NCBI GenBank assembly: GCA_028826165.1
Contig: JAPDFW010000093.1
Coordinates: forward strand, 124,001-188,000
Direction: 5' to 3'
Length of the DNA stretch: 64,000 bases
Origin: Anaeramoeba ignava
Lineage: Eukaryota > Metamonada > Anaeramoebidae
Below, in pieces: positions 46,651-59,400 of the stretch. The stretch's first letter is position 1. Every line of letters starts with the position of its first letter. The notes beneath the pieces were generated by a model, which was not told the origin of the DNA, made no database searches, and saw only the letters and a program-made list of their open reading frames with translations. A program made the position numbers and the translations under genes.

Positions 46651-49486
46651 ATGATTTTCGAAAAACGAGATAATTTAACGTCTGTTAAAATGGCTGCTGT
46701 TTCTGCTGATCCTAACTACAGATTTAGAAGAGCAATGGAGGTTAGTTTCTGTTTACTATTAAAAAATTTAAATTTAAAAATTTGAAATTAAAAAATTTGA
46801 AATTAAAAAAATTTGAAATTAAAAAAAAAGACAATTTTTTTTTCTAAAACTTCTAAAATCAAATTTAAAATTCTTTCCAAATTGGAAGTTTTAAACAAAT
46901 TTTAGATTTGCTAAATTAAAAATTTTTTTAGAAATCAATTCAGAATGAATTAAAATTCCAAATTGATTTAAAATTCCAAATTGATTTTAATTTTAATTTT
47001 AATTTTAATTTTAATTTTAATTTTAATTTTAATTTTAATTTTAATTTTAATTTTAATTTTAATTTTAATTTTAATTTTAATTTTAATTTTAATTTTAATT
47101 TTAATTTTAATTTTAATTTTAATTTTAATTTTAATTATAATATTGATTATAAATGAATTTTAATTATAATATTAATTATAATTTTAATATTAATTTTAAT
47201 TTTAATTTTAATTATAATATTAATTATAATATTAATTTTAATTTTAATTTTAATTTTAATATTAATTTTAATTTTAATTTTAATATTAATTATAATATTA
47301 ATTTTAATTTTAATTTTAATTTTAATTTTAATTTTAATTTTAATTTTAATTATAATTTTAATTATAATTATAATTTTAATTTTAATTTTAATTATAATAT
47401 TAATTATAATATTAATTTTAATTTTAATTTGATTTTAATTATAATTTTAATTATAATTTTAATATTAATTTTAATTTTAATTTTAATTTTAATATTAATT
47501 TTAATTTTAATTTATAATTTTAATTTTAATTTTAATTTTAATATTAATTTTAATTTTAATTATAATTTTAATTATAATTTTAATATTAATATTAATTTTA
47601 ATTTTAATTATAATATTAATTATAATATTAATTTTAATATTAATTTTAATATTAATTTTAATTTTAATTTTAATTTTAATTTTAATTTTAATTTTAATTT
47701 TAATTTTAATTTTAATATTAATTTTAATATTAATTATAATATTAATTATAAATTTAATTTTAATTTTAATTTTAATTATAAATTTAATTTTAATTTTAAT
47801 TTTAATTTTAATTTTAATTTTAATTTTAATTTTAATTATAATATTAATTATAATTTTAATATTAATTATAATATTAATTATAATATTAATTTTAATTTTA
47901 ATTTTAATTTTGATATTAATTTTATTTATAAATGAATTTTAATTTTAATTAAAAAAGGATACATATACAATCATTGATAGATTTGGAGGACAAGAAGGTT
48001 GGGGATTTTTTGCAGTTTATGATGGACATGGAGGATCTCAAGTAGCACAATCTGCACAAAAAGAACTTCATAAAGTATTTTTTAAATGTATTCAAAACAG
48101 TTTTCAAGATGATGATGATAATACACTTTTAAATCAAGTTCAAATTAATAAAGAATTCCAAAATGAAAATCAAATGAATTCTAATGATAATAAAAATAGC
48201 GTTAATGATAATAAAAATTTGAATGAAAATAAGGAAATTCCTGAAAAAAAACCGATTGAAAGTAAGAAAATCAAATAAATAATAAATAAATATGAAATAA
48301 ATATGAAATAAATATTAAATATTAAATAATAAATATCAAATAAATATCAAATAAATATGAAATATTAAATATTAAATATTAAATATTAAATAATAAATAA
48401 TAAATATTAAATATCAAATAAATATCAAATAAATATTAAATAATAAATAATAATTATTAATTAATTTTAGAAGATAATAAAAAACAAAATGAAGCTGAAA
48501 GTGATATTGATGATTCTGATTCTGATTCAGGAGAATCAGAAACTGAAGTTGAAACTGAAGTGGAGACAGATCCTGAAATAGAAGTCAATTCAGTTTTCAC
48601 AGAATCTTTTGCAAAAACAATTGAAGAAATTGATGTTTCTACACTTCAAATTAATCGAGTTTTTGCAAAATGTTACTCAGAATTTGATGGTTTAATTCCA
48701 AAAAATAATGGTCTTAATACTGGTGCAACTGCAGTAACTTGTTTTATTATGAAACATAGAGGAAAAAGAATGCTTTTTACTGCGAATATTGGTGATTCTC
48801 GTGCAATTTTAGTGTAATTTTAATTTTAATTTTAATTTAATTTTTAATTTTAATTTTAATTTTAATTTAATTTTTAATTTTAATTTTAAATTTTTGAATA
48901 ATTTTAGTCGTGAAAATAAACCAGTTATGCTAACTTTTGATCATAAACCAACAGTAAAAGAAGAAGAAGAAAGAGTTTCAAAAGCAGGTGGTTTTATTTC
49001 TTCAAACAGAATTCTTGGTAAATATTATAAAAATTGAATTAAATTGAAATAAAATTTGATTTAAATTGAAATAAAATTTAAATTGAAATGAAAAAATTTG
49101 ATTTAAATTTGAATTAACATGAAATGAAATGAAATTGAAATAAAATTTGAATTAACATGAAATGAAATGAAATAATTTAAATTGAAATAAAATTTTAATT
49201 GAAATAAAAAATTTTAGGTCTTTTGGCTGTTTCAAGATCATTCGGAGATTTTTCAATGAAAGAATTTGTTTCACATGAACCATTTACAACAGAATTTGAA
49301 CTCACAGAACAAGATAAAATTTTAATTATTGCATGTGATGGAATTTGGGATGTAATAACAAATGATCAAGCTGTTGAACTTATTAAAGATTTAAAAGATG
49401 CAAGTCAAATGAGTAAAACACTTTTAAATCACGCAATAAAATCTGGTTCAACAGATAATATCACTTGTATGGTTGTTCTGCTTTAG
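46651..49486 (+). CDS. PP2C-family (PPM) Ser/Thr phosphatase
   Basis: Five exons, 46651-46740, 47958-48261, 48471-48813, 48908-49017 and 49218-49486. Joins are in phase, giving 371 residues. PPM motifs in order: RRAM-ED, formed across the first intron (RFRRAME joined to DTYTIIDRF); metal-binding GFFAVYDGHGGSQVA; NTGATAVTCFIM; LFTANIGDSRAIL-V-RENKPVMLTFDHKP, the V made by a codon split 2/1; GGFI...ILG-LLAVSRSFGDFSMKE; IIACDGIWDVITNDQAV; and SGSTDNITCMVVLL. All expected metal-binding Asp residues seem present. An Asn-rich and Asp/Ser/Glu acidic insert of about 100 residues sits between motifs 2 and 4. It dephosphorylates Ser/Thr with Mg/Mn; the substrate is unknown. Confidence 0.93.
46741..47957 (+). 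repeat. Intron made of (AATTTT)n, splitting the RRAMED motif
   Basis: 1217-bp first intron of the PP2C gene, donor GTTAGTTT and acceptor AAAAAG. Pure AATTTT at first, then mixed AATTTT/AATATT/AATTAT units. Its NF/LI-repeat open frames are artefacts. Confidence 0.9.
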
Positions 49487-49857
49487 GATATTTTTTTTTA
49501 CTTTTTTTCATATTTTTTTACTCTTTTTTTTTTTCAAAATTCCTTTTAACATTAGCTTCCTCTTTTTTGTTGCACATTTTCATTTTAATTTTAATTTTCA
49601 TTTTCGTTTTAATTCCACTTTTTTTTTTCATTCCACTTTTTTTTTTTTTAATCAAAAAAAAAATTTAAAAATTAAATAAAAAATTAAAACAAAAAGGAAA
49701 GTTTTTTTTTTATTAAAAATAATTGATTTTTTGTTATTTTTATTTTAATTTTTTTTTTAATTAAAAATTTGAAAAAAAAAAAGAGAAAAAAGTTTGGAAT
49801 TAAAAAAAATTATTCATTCAATCAGTCAATCAATTAATCAATTAATCAATTAATCAA
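49487..49857. other. Convergent spacer, T- then A-tract
   Basis: This separates the PP2C stop from the end of the minus-strand helical gene. It has a T-rich then A-rich stretch and a short ATTAATCA tandem near 49830-49860; no gene. Confidence 0.5.
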
Positions 49858-52800
49858 TTAATCATTCTTATTTGAATTTTTCTTCTTCTTTTCCTTTGTT
49901 TTCATTTTTACAATTAACTTTGATTTAATTGGTTGTTCATTCATTCCATTTGACATATCATGAATTTTCATAATTCCTGCACGATAACTTTCTTTCTTAA
50001 GACATTCTTTAGCAATTTTTGTGCAAAGAGTATTGTTTATAAATGGGGAGTATTATTTTGTTTATAAATGTAGAATATAATTTTGGAATATTCCTAATTT
50101 TTTATAAAATTATTTATAAAATTAAAATATAAAATTATTATTTATAAAATTATTTAAAAAAATATAAAAATATAAAATTTAAAAATTTATAAAATTAAAT
50201 AAAATTATTTATAAAATTATTTATAAAATTAATTATAAAATTATTTATAAAATTATTTATAAAATTATTTATAAAATTATTTATAAAATTAAATATAAAA
50301 TTAATTATAAAATTATATATAAAATTATATATAAAATTATTTAAAAAATTATTTTATAAAATTATTTATAAAAATGTAGTACAAATTCATAAAATTAAAT
50401 ATAAAATAAAATTAATTATAAAATTAATTAAAAAAATTAAAAATATAAAATTATTTATAAAATTAATTATAAATTATTTAATTTATAAAAAATAAAATTA
50501 TAAAATTATTTATAAATTATTTATAAAAATTATTTATAAAAATTATTTTTATAAAATTAATTATAAAATATTTATAAATTAATTTTATAAAATTAAATAT
50601 AAAATTATTTATATAAAATTAAATATAAAATTATTTATAAAATTTCAAATATATAAAATTATTTATAAAATTATTTATAAAATTATATATATAAAATTAT
50701 TTTATAAATTTATTTAAAAATTTTAAATATAAAATTATTTTTATAAAAATTATTATTTATAAAAATATAAAATTATAAAAATCAATTATAAAATTATAAA
50801 ATTATTTTTATAAAATTATTTATAAAAATTATATAAAATTTTATAAATTATTTATAATTATAAAATTATTTATATTTATAAAATTATTTAAAATTATATA
50901 TAAAATTATTTATAAAAATTATTATTTATAAAATTAAATATTATAAAATTATTTATAAAATTATTTATAAAATTATTTATAAAAAAATTAAATTATTAAA
51001 AATTATTTATAAAATTATTTATAAAATTATTTATAAAATTATTTATAAAATTATTTATAAAATTAAATATAAAATTAACTTACAGCAAATAATCTTCCTT
51101 GCTTCTTTTCGCAATTCATATAAATCATATGAATTCTAACAAACAAAGAATTCTTTGCAAAAAAATCAGCAAAAAAACGAACATCTTTTTGAATTGATTT
51201 CATAGGGTCTTTTTCAAGGGGTCTCAAAGAGGGTTTACCTTTAGCGATTCTTCGAGCCTCTTTTTCAGGGAGACAAAATATAGAATTCAAAGCACGAAGA
51301 CCAGTGATAGTTGTTGCAGGGTCACTGCTAGAAGATATCAACTCAATCATTGACTTGAGATGTTTTGTTCGTTTCAGAAGCTCAAAGACACCAGAATGGA
51401 ACATCAAGCTCTCAGTAAAAAGATCCCAGAGAGCCTTGCTAAACTCGTGGTCGTGAGAGGATCTAAAAATGATGTGAATTTTAGTGAAAAATTCTGGGTT
51501 TTGACAAACATCACTAAAAACAGAGTCTGGTCGAATTAACTCAATTATAAGCCGAATAAGACTTGTTTTGAGGGGATACAGCATCACAGCAGAATCAGAC
51601 ACCATCTGCAGAATTGTTTCTATATTGCTATATTCGATATACAGTTTCCTTTTCTTAGTTGTTACTGCAAAAGAAACTTTGACTTCCTTCGATCGACTCT
51701 CAATTAGTGAGAATTTCGAGAAAGCCTGGCTCATTCTGTGCAGAATATTCGCAATAAAAGATAGTGTTGGATTCCGTAGCTTTTTGATGTAAAATTGTAG
51801 ATGTTTTACAAGTTGAAAAAATAATGATTCCATCAAAATTGGATGGCTTTCGTTTGCTGATGAAAATGCTTGAATTAAAAAATCATGCACTAATTCAACC
51901 ATCAATGGTACACTCATGTTCTCCATATCGTCAGGGTTCATGTTGTCCGGTTGTTGCGGTGGAGACAAGTCATAGATAAGCATCTCCAAATTCGTTGTGT
52001 ATCTGTCAACAAGAAAATTCATCCATGTTGGAATTGAAAGCATTGTTTTCCATATATTTCGACATCCAAAACGCACATGTTGGAACTTAGACACAGCCAT
52101 AAGTCGTATTTGTCCCAATAGGTTGACTTCTTTTGATTTGAGGATATCCTATTTTATTTACAAATCCAAAAATTAAAAAATTAAAATTCATTTATAAAAT
52201 TTAAAATTAAAATAAATTAAAATTCATTTATAAAATTAAAATTAAAATCATTTACAAAAATTAAAATTAAAATTAAATTAAAATTCATTTATAAAATTAA
52301 ATTAAAATTCATTTTGAAAATTCATTTTGAAAATTCATTTTGAAAATTAAAATTTTACATTCAAAACATTATCTTCTGTTTTAATAAAATTAAAATAAAT
52401 TTATCAAAATAAAATTAAAATAAAATTGATATTTTTAAAAACGTAAAATTAAAATAAATTCATTTATAAAATTAAATTAAAATTAAAATTCATTTTGAAA
52501 ATTAAATTAAAATTCATATAAAATTTCATTTATAAAAATTAAAATGATAAAATTAAAATTAAAATTAAAATTAAAATTTTTGTTTAAATTAAAATTCATT
52601 TATGAAATTAAAATAACAAATAAAAAAATTCATTTATAAAATTTAAAATTCGTTTATAAAATTAAAATTTTACATTCAAAACATTATCTTCTGTTTTTTC
52701 GATCAAAATAAAATAATAATGAAGAAATGCTGCTTTAAATAAATCTTTCTTCATAAAAGATGGATTTGATTGTAAAACCATTCCAAATGATGTTCTTAAA

Positions 52801-53740
52801 TTCTTGATTTTTGTTTCGAAAATAATAATGAAGAAACACACTATACTCTAATGATTTAAATTCATCTTTAAATAACTAAATATTCAATCAAAAAAAAAAA
52901 AAATTGAATAAAAAATTTTTCAAAAACATGAATTATTTTAATTTGAGTTTTTTAAATACCAAAGATGATGCATTCCTCATTTCGCTGATAAATGGAAAAA
53001 TGGGGATATGAATATCTTGGAAAAAACACATTGCAAATGATAGAAAATAAAAATTTTGAACGTCTTGTTCATAGATATATTTTTCTAATAATTGTTTTGA
53101 AATGTTTCCTTGAAGAGCTTCCATAACAAGTTGAGATAACTAATTTTTAAATCAATTCAAAAAGAAAAAAAAAAAAGAAGAGAAGAAATATATTTTTATA
53201 TCTTTGTAATCTTGAAATGAATTGATCATAATTTGCCTTACTTTTGCAAAAACTAAATGTGAATGAGAATTATTGAAAATGGACAAAATTTCATAAAAAT
53301 TATTTTCATTAAAAGGAAATAGAAAAGCTTCGCTATAAGACTTTTCTTTGTTGTCTTGTATTGTATAATCAGATAATATATGTGAAAAAATATCATGTGG
53401 TATATCAGAATGAAGAACTGTATGAATCTGTTGAAATCCAAATTTCTCTGGATCAAAAACTTCCTTATCCAAATTTTTTTTTCTTTCGCTTAAATTCTTT
53501 TGAATTTATAAATAAATATCATGAATACATATAAAACACAAAGAGAGAGAAAAATAAATTTACCCATTTTTCTATTTGTTTTGGATTAAACCATGACTGG
53601 ATTGAGTTGTGAAATGTTATATAAGATAATCTATTAATTTCCAAAAGTAGATCTTCACGATATTTTTCTGATTTTTTGAGTTTATAAAGATCAATTTTAT
53701 GATAGACATCATATTGCGGAACATTAAATTTAACTTTCAT
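49858..53740 (-). CDS. Multi-exon helical protein of unknown function
   Basis: Exons 53564-53740, 53242-53496, 52960-53139, 52674-52875, 51084-52148 and a terminal exon from about 50035 to 49858, about 800 residues. I do not recognise the family. Sequence is helical throughout, with hydrophobic heptad-like segments (QNFYFLSFAMCFFQDIHIPI, ESLFFQLVKHLQFYIKKLRN, TSLIRLIIELIRPDSVFSDV) and a basic tail KTKEKKKKNSNK. Joins are in phase, with two problems. Exon 52674-52875 is 202 bases where 201 are needed, with the frame change at an A5 run (T5 on plus, 52808-52812). The terminal exon (TLCTKIAKECLKKESYRAGI) has no AG acceptor in frame. An ARM/HEAT-type scaffold is my best guess. Confidence 0.6.
50046..51083 (-). 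repeat. Intron made of 12-bp repeat (TTATTTATAAAA)n
   Basis: About 1.0-kb intron of the helical gene, donor GTAAGTTAA. It is built of TTATTTATAAAA units with many indels, another flavour private to this intron. Confidence 0.85.
52149..52673 (-). repeat. Degenerate repeat intron with copy of exon end
   Basis: 525-bp intron with CATTTATAAAATT units. At 52350-52382 it contains an extra copy of the preceding exon's last bases plus donor site, identical to 52665-52696 over about 32 bases. Confidence 0.75.
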
Positions 53741-53843
53741 TCCCTTTTTTGTTTTTGTTTTTTTTTGTTTTTGGAAAATTTTAATTAAATATTTTCCAAT
53801 TTCATGTTTTTGAAAAAAAAAAGATTATATATTTTTTTTTCAT

Positions 53844-56248
53844 TTATGAAATTACATTAATTTCTTCTGGAACATCTTTTGAATTATCAAGTAACTTTTT
53901 TGGAATATCAACTCTTCGAAGTGCAATATTAAAATCAGACGAATTATTTTCATTATTGCCTTTAAAAGGAGCATTAAATTGAGAATTAGAATCAGAAAAC
54001 CACTCTTGTTCCAATTGTCCATGAACTCTCCCAAGAACAGGAGTAATTGATTGAGAAAAAGTTTTGAGATTTTCTGAAATTTTTTCGCTAATTTGAATGA
54101 TAAATTTAGTTAAAGATTGTTGAGTGTCTTGGTCGGCTGTACTCCATAATCCTTCATATTTTTGTCTTGCTAACAGAGCTGATTTCTCAGTTTCTTCTCG
54201 TGAGAGATCTAAATTCATCACAAGTGTCGGCTCGGTTTCTTTCGCTATTTCTTCTTTATCTTCTAAAGTCTCCTTCTTGTCTGAAAGATTTTCTTCTTTA
54301 TTCTCAAAACTTTCTTTTAAAGATTTAAGTGCTTCATAAGGAAAATTAAGAAGCATATTTTCATATCCTTGATTTTTTTTATTTATTGAATATCGTGATA
54401 ATCTTCCAACTAAATTCATTTTCCAATTTAAAAAAGCTGTATCAAAAGTTCGTGTTTTTTTCTTTTTAGTTTGAATTTGTTCCTATTTGAAAAAATTTAA
54501 ATAAAAAATTTAAATTAAAAAATTAAAATTAATGTAAATGAATACTTTGAAAAGTCGTGCTTTCTCTTCAGCTCTTCTTTTTCTTTCTTTCTCTTCTTTT
54601 TCTTCTGCTGTTATAAGACCATACATGTTCACAAAAGAAGAACAATGTGGTGGAAGTGTATCAAGAGTTGATAATGTAAGTTTTTCCCAACGTTTATATG
54701 CTAATTCAAATTCTGATTTAATAACAATTTTTTAAAAGTTATTAAAAAACAAATTTATTTGTTTATTCTAAATTTTTTTTATACAAGAATTTACCTTTAA
54801 AACTCAAGTAATGGGATGGATTTGGAGTTGGTGGAATTAATTGACTATCCCAAAGAGAAATATCTCCCATAAGTTCTTGTGTATCAGGCATATATTCAGG
54901 GAGTTTATCACCTTGTTTAAGCTTAAAAAAGAATAAAATTTGGAAAAAGTTTAATAAAAAATTTTTAAATACAAGACAATTTTGATTAATAATAATAATA
55001 AAAATAATAAAAATAATAATAACAATAATAAAAATAAAAAAAATAATAATTATCCTTTTTTTACTCTTGAAATGGTATTTCTTGGACTGTATGTGTCTGA
55101 CATTTGAAATCCTTTTTTTTCTAATTCTTCACTTTCTTGTGCTATAATTTTCATATCAATATTTGAAGATTTTCTATAATCAACACTTTTTGCTTCACTT
55201 GAAGATGATGTTCTTTCTGTTGATTCTCGATAATGTAAATCAAATTTTTCACTCTAATTTTTTAATATTAATATTAATTTTAATTATAATATTAATTTTA
55301 ATTTTAATTTTAATTTTAATTTTAATTTTAATTTTAATTTTAATTTTAATTTTAAATTTTAATTTTAATTTTAATTTTAATTTTAATTTTAATTTTAATT
55401 TTAATTTTAATTTTAATATTAATTTTAATTTTAATTTTAAATTTAATTTTAATTTTATTTATGATTTTAATTTTAATTTTAGTTTTAATTTTAATTTTAA
55501 TTTTAAATTTAATTTTAATTTTAATTTTAATTTTAATTACTTCTGTTTCAATAACTTGAGGGCGATTAAAAGTTCTCCCCAAAATAATTGGAGGAATTAT
55601 AAAACCCAAAGATAATTCAACAGAAGATTTCCAATCAAGAATAGCTTGTTCATAATCACTAAAGGATTGATAATCATCAATTTTAGGAAAAGGAGGAAAA
55701 TCTTTTAATTTTTGAGGAGCATATTCTAATAAAACTTGTGTTTTTTGATTTTGATTTTCATATTGATTTTGCTTTTCTTTTTCAAAATCTTCTTCTTTTA
55801 TTGATCTATAATGAATATCATAAATAAATCCTTTTCGATCAAAATATACTGGTATTTTTTCTTTTTTGCTATGAATAATTTCAGGAATTTGTTTTGATAT
55901 TTTTCTTTTTAATCTAGTTGTATTTGGCAAATCTAAATAATAAACATTTTAATTTTTAATATTAATTTTAATTTTAATTTTAATTTTAATTTTAATTTTA
56001 ATATTAATTTTAATTTTAATTTTAATTTTTAATTTTAATTTTAATTTTAATTTTAATTTTAATTTTAATTTTTAATTTTAATTTTGATTTTAATTTTAAT
56101 TTTAATTTTAATTAAAAATTTGTTTATTATCAATCTATTTACATATTGGTTGCCCAATTTTTCCATCTTTTAGTAACTTAGTATTACTTGTATTTCGTGC
56201 AATAGCTTTATCAGCAAAAGATAATCTTGTAGTTTTTTTAGACATCAT
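53844..56248 (-). CDS. Six-exon protein with a duplicated P-x-P...W motif
   Basis: Exons 56143-56248, 55541-55932, 55065-55253, 54795-54921, 54546-54712 and 53844-54482. All phases close, giving 539 residues. I cannot name it. Two stretches share a layout, P-x-P-x6-S-F-x-[DE]-[YF]-E-x-A-x-x-x-W then a Pro pair: FPKIDDYQSFSDYEQAILDW and PTPNPSHYLSFKEFELAYKR-W. The second is assembled across an intron, which supports the gene model. A short K/R/E-rich helix (EEKEEKERKRRAEEKARL) follows, and the C-terminal third is Glu/Lys-rich then Ser/Asn-rich. No enzyme motif is seen. Introns 55254-55540 and 55933-56142 are (AATTTT)n arrays. ATGATG at the start leaves a one-codon ambiguity. Confidence 0.75.
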
Positions 56249-56320
56249 TTATTTGTTATTTATTATTGTTATTTGCTTTTTTTTATTTATTAAAATTAAT
56301 TAAATTTATCTAAAAAAAAT

Positions 56321-56339
56321 TGAAGAAAGGAAAAATGAA
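56321..56339 (-). promoter_or_regulatory. TCATT/T-tract box, six-exon gene
   Basis: Minus strand TTCATTTTTCCTTTCTTC, about 75-90 bases before the ATG at 56248. Confidence 0.4.
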
Positions 56340-56495
56340 TTTTTTAATTTTGTTTTGTTAAAAAAATAAAAAAAAAAAATTTTAAAAAAAAGAAAAGCAA
56401 AAAAAAAAAGAATTGTTTTTGTTTATTTTTGTTTTTGTTTTATTTAAATTAAAAACAATAATAATTAAAAAGATCAAAAAGAAGAACGATTTATT

Positions 56496-59400
56496 TCATT
56501 TTCTAATACCTCTTTTATCAAAGGAATCAAGCGCTTCTTTTGAAATCCAATCTATAAATGAAATCGATTCAATATTTAATATTCAATTCAATATTCAATT
56601 CAATATTTAATTCAATATTTAATATTCAATATTCAATTCAATTCAATTCAATTCAATATTTAATTCAATATTCAATATTCAATATTCAATATTAACACAA
56701 TTTTTGAATGAAGGAATTATTTTTGAGACAAAATTCAAACACGAGAAATGAGAAAGAGTTTTGTTGTTTTCTATTGTCAAATTCATTCATTTTCTTAAGG
56801 AAATTTTGATTAACTGATTTTTGGATTTTTGAAATTTTTTTTTTTTTAAAATTTTTTTGAATTTGTTTTCAATTAATTTTTTTTTTGGAATGAACTACTT
56901 GTCTTAAATATATTGTTCTCTTCATTCAATTCTAAAATGATTATTCTCACAAAATGACAAAATGAATAAGTTGATTTGATTAAAATTTCTCTAATTACAA
57001 AAATGATCGAAAAAATAGGGTTGCCCCAACCTGTGCAAAATTTCATCTCGTGATTATTTTCCAACAAGATAAGGTAAGCATGTTCTTTTCATCGAAAATT
57101 TGCACAGGTTGCGTCTGATCGATCAAAAAGAATAAAATAAAATCGTTAGTTTTTTCACTACATCAACAAGTTTTTTATTTTTCTCCACTATGAAAAATTA
57201 AGTTGATTTGCGATCAAAATTTCTTCAAAAAAGTCTTTGGATGAATTTGATGTCAAATTGACAAATAAATATCCCAATATTGAAACATTAATCGTATGTT
57301 GATCTTGAATTTTTTTGGAATGAAATTTTATTTGGATCTACTGAACCAAAAAAAAAAAAAAAAAAATTTTTTTTGCCCCAAATCAAAAAATTTTTTGAGA
57401 ATCGGGCAAATTTTTGATCTTTCTCCTTTTGGAAAGAAAAAAATCATTAATCCAAAAATTTTATTTTTTCTTTTCTTTGATTTTTTGGTTTTCTTTTTGA
57501 TTTTGATTCACCTAAAAAACAACAAAAACTCTTTCTCATTTCCAAGAATATCAAATATTCATTCATTGAAAAATTGTGTTATTTAATTCAATTCAATTCA
57601 ATATTCAATATTCAATATTCAATATTCAATATTCAATATTCAATATTCAATATTCAATATTCAATATTTAATTCAATATTCAATTTAATTCAATATTCAA
57701 TATTCAATATTCAATATTCAATATTCAATATTCAATATTCAATATTTAATTCAATATTCAATTTAATTCAATATTTAATATTCAATTCAATATTCAATTC
57801 AATATTCAATATTCAATTCAATATTCAATATTCAATATTCAATATTCAATATTCAATATTCAATATTCAATATTCAATATTCAATTCAATATTCAATTCA
57901 ATATTCAATATTCAATATTCAATATTCAATTCAATATTCAATATTCAATATTCAATATTCAATATTCAATATTCAATATTCAATTCAATATTCAATATTC
58001 AATATTCAATATTCAATATTCAATTCAATATTCAATATTCAATTCAATAATTCAATATTCAATATTCAATTCAATATTCAATATTCAATATTCAATTCAA
58101 TATTCAATATTCAATATTCAATATTCAATTCAATTCAATTCAATTCAATATTCAATATTCAATTCAATATTCAATATTTAATTCAATTCAATATTCAATA
58201 TTCAATATTCAATATTCAATATTCAATATTCAATATTCAATTCAATATTCAATATTCAATTCAATATTCAATATTCAATATTTAATTCAATTCAATATTC
58301 AATATTCAATATTCAATATTCAATATTCAATATTCAATATTCAATATTCAATTCAATATTCAATATTCAATTCAATATTCAATTCAATATTGAATATTCA
58401 ATATTTAATTCAATATTTAATTCAATTCAATATTCAATATTCAATATTCAATATTCAATATTCAATATTCAATATTGAATGCAAAAATATACTTGATTTA
58501 AAAGCATGAGAAAAAGCTTCTTTTAAATTCTTTTTTGGAACATAATTTTCAGGAACCATTTTATGAATTGATTTAATTAAATCTCTTAAAGTTCTTCTAA
58601 TTGTTGTTTCAGTTACTTCAGCTTGTTGACTTAAAGCTTTTTGAGTAATTCTAACTCCTTCAAGTGAAGCTGCAAAATATATTGAAATTGCTGTAATTGT
58701 TCTTGGATTTCTTAAATTTGTAAAACTTCCATCAAGAATTTGTTTTGAAATAAATCCTGCTAAAGTTTCAACTTCACTTCCAAGTGGAATTGATTCAAAA
58801 AATTTTGCCTAAAATAATTAAATTAAGATCAAAAATCAAAAATCAAAAATCAAAAATCAAAAATCAAAAATCAAAAATCAAAAATCAAAAATCAAAAATC
58901 AAAAATCAAAAATCAAAAATCAAAAATCAAATACAATTAAAGAATGAGCAGAAACACTGCAAATAGAACTATTTAAACCTAATTCTTTTGATATAAGATT
59001 TGTTGTTTTTCCCATTTTTTTAGTTGATATTCCTGTTGTTTCAGATATTTCTTTTAAAGTTAATGGAATTGTTTTCTCTCTTGCTGCGATTAAAATAGCT
59101 GAAACAGCAATTCTCCTAATTAAATTTACTCTTGGTTGAACTTTTTTAATATATTGATTTGTTCTATTTTTATAATCCAAATAATTTTATAATTTAAATA
59201 ATATTATAATCCAAATATTTTTATAATCCAAATATTATTATAATTTAAATATTTTTATATTCCAAATATTATATTTTAAATATTTTTATAATCCAAATAT
59301 TATTATAATTTAAATATTTTTATAATTTAAATATTTTTATAATTTAAATAATTTTATAATCTAAATAATTTTATAATTTAAATATTATTATATTCCAAAT

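Noticed and set aside
57000-57120. tRNA or other classic RNA gene in the GC-richer patch
   Set aside because: No cloverleaf, anticodon arm or A/B boxes could be fitted; only an inverted repeat is visible. I found no tRNA or rRNA anywhere in the window.
57296-57586. 96-residue open frame inside the candidate element
   Set aside because: K/F-rich, biased by A/T tracts, no domain, and it runs into the inverted repeat; no transposase motif.
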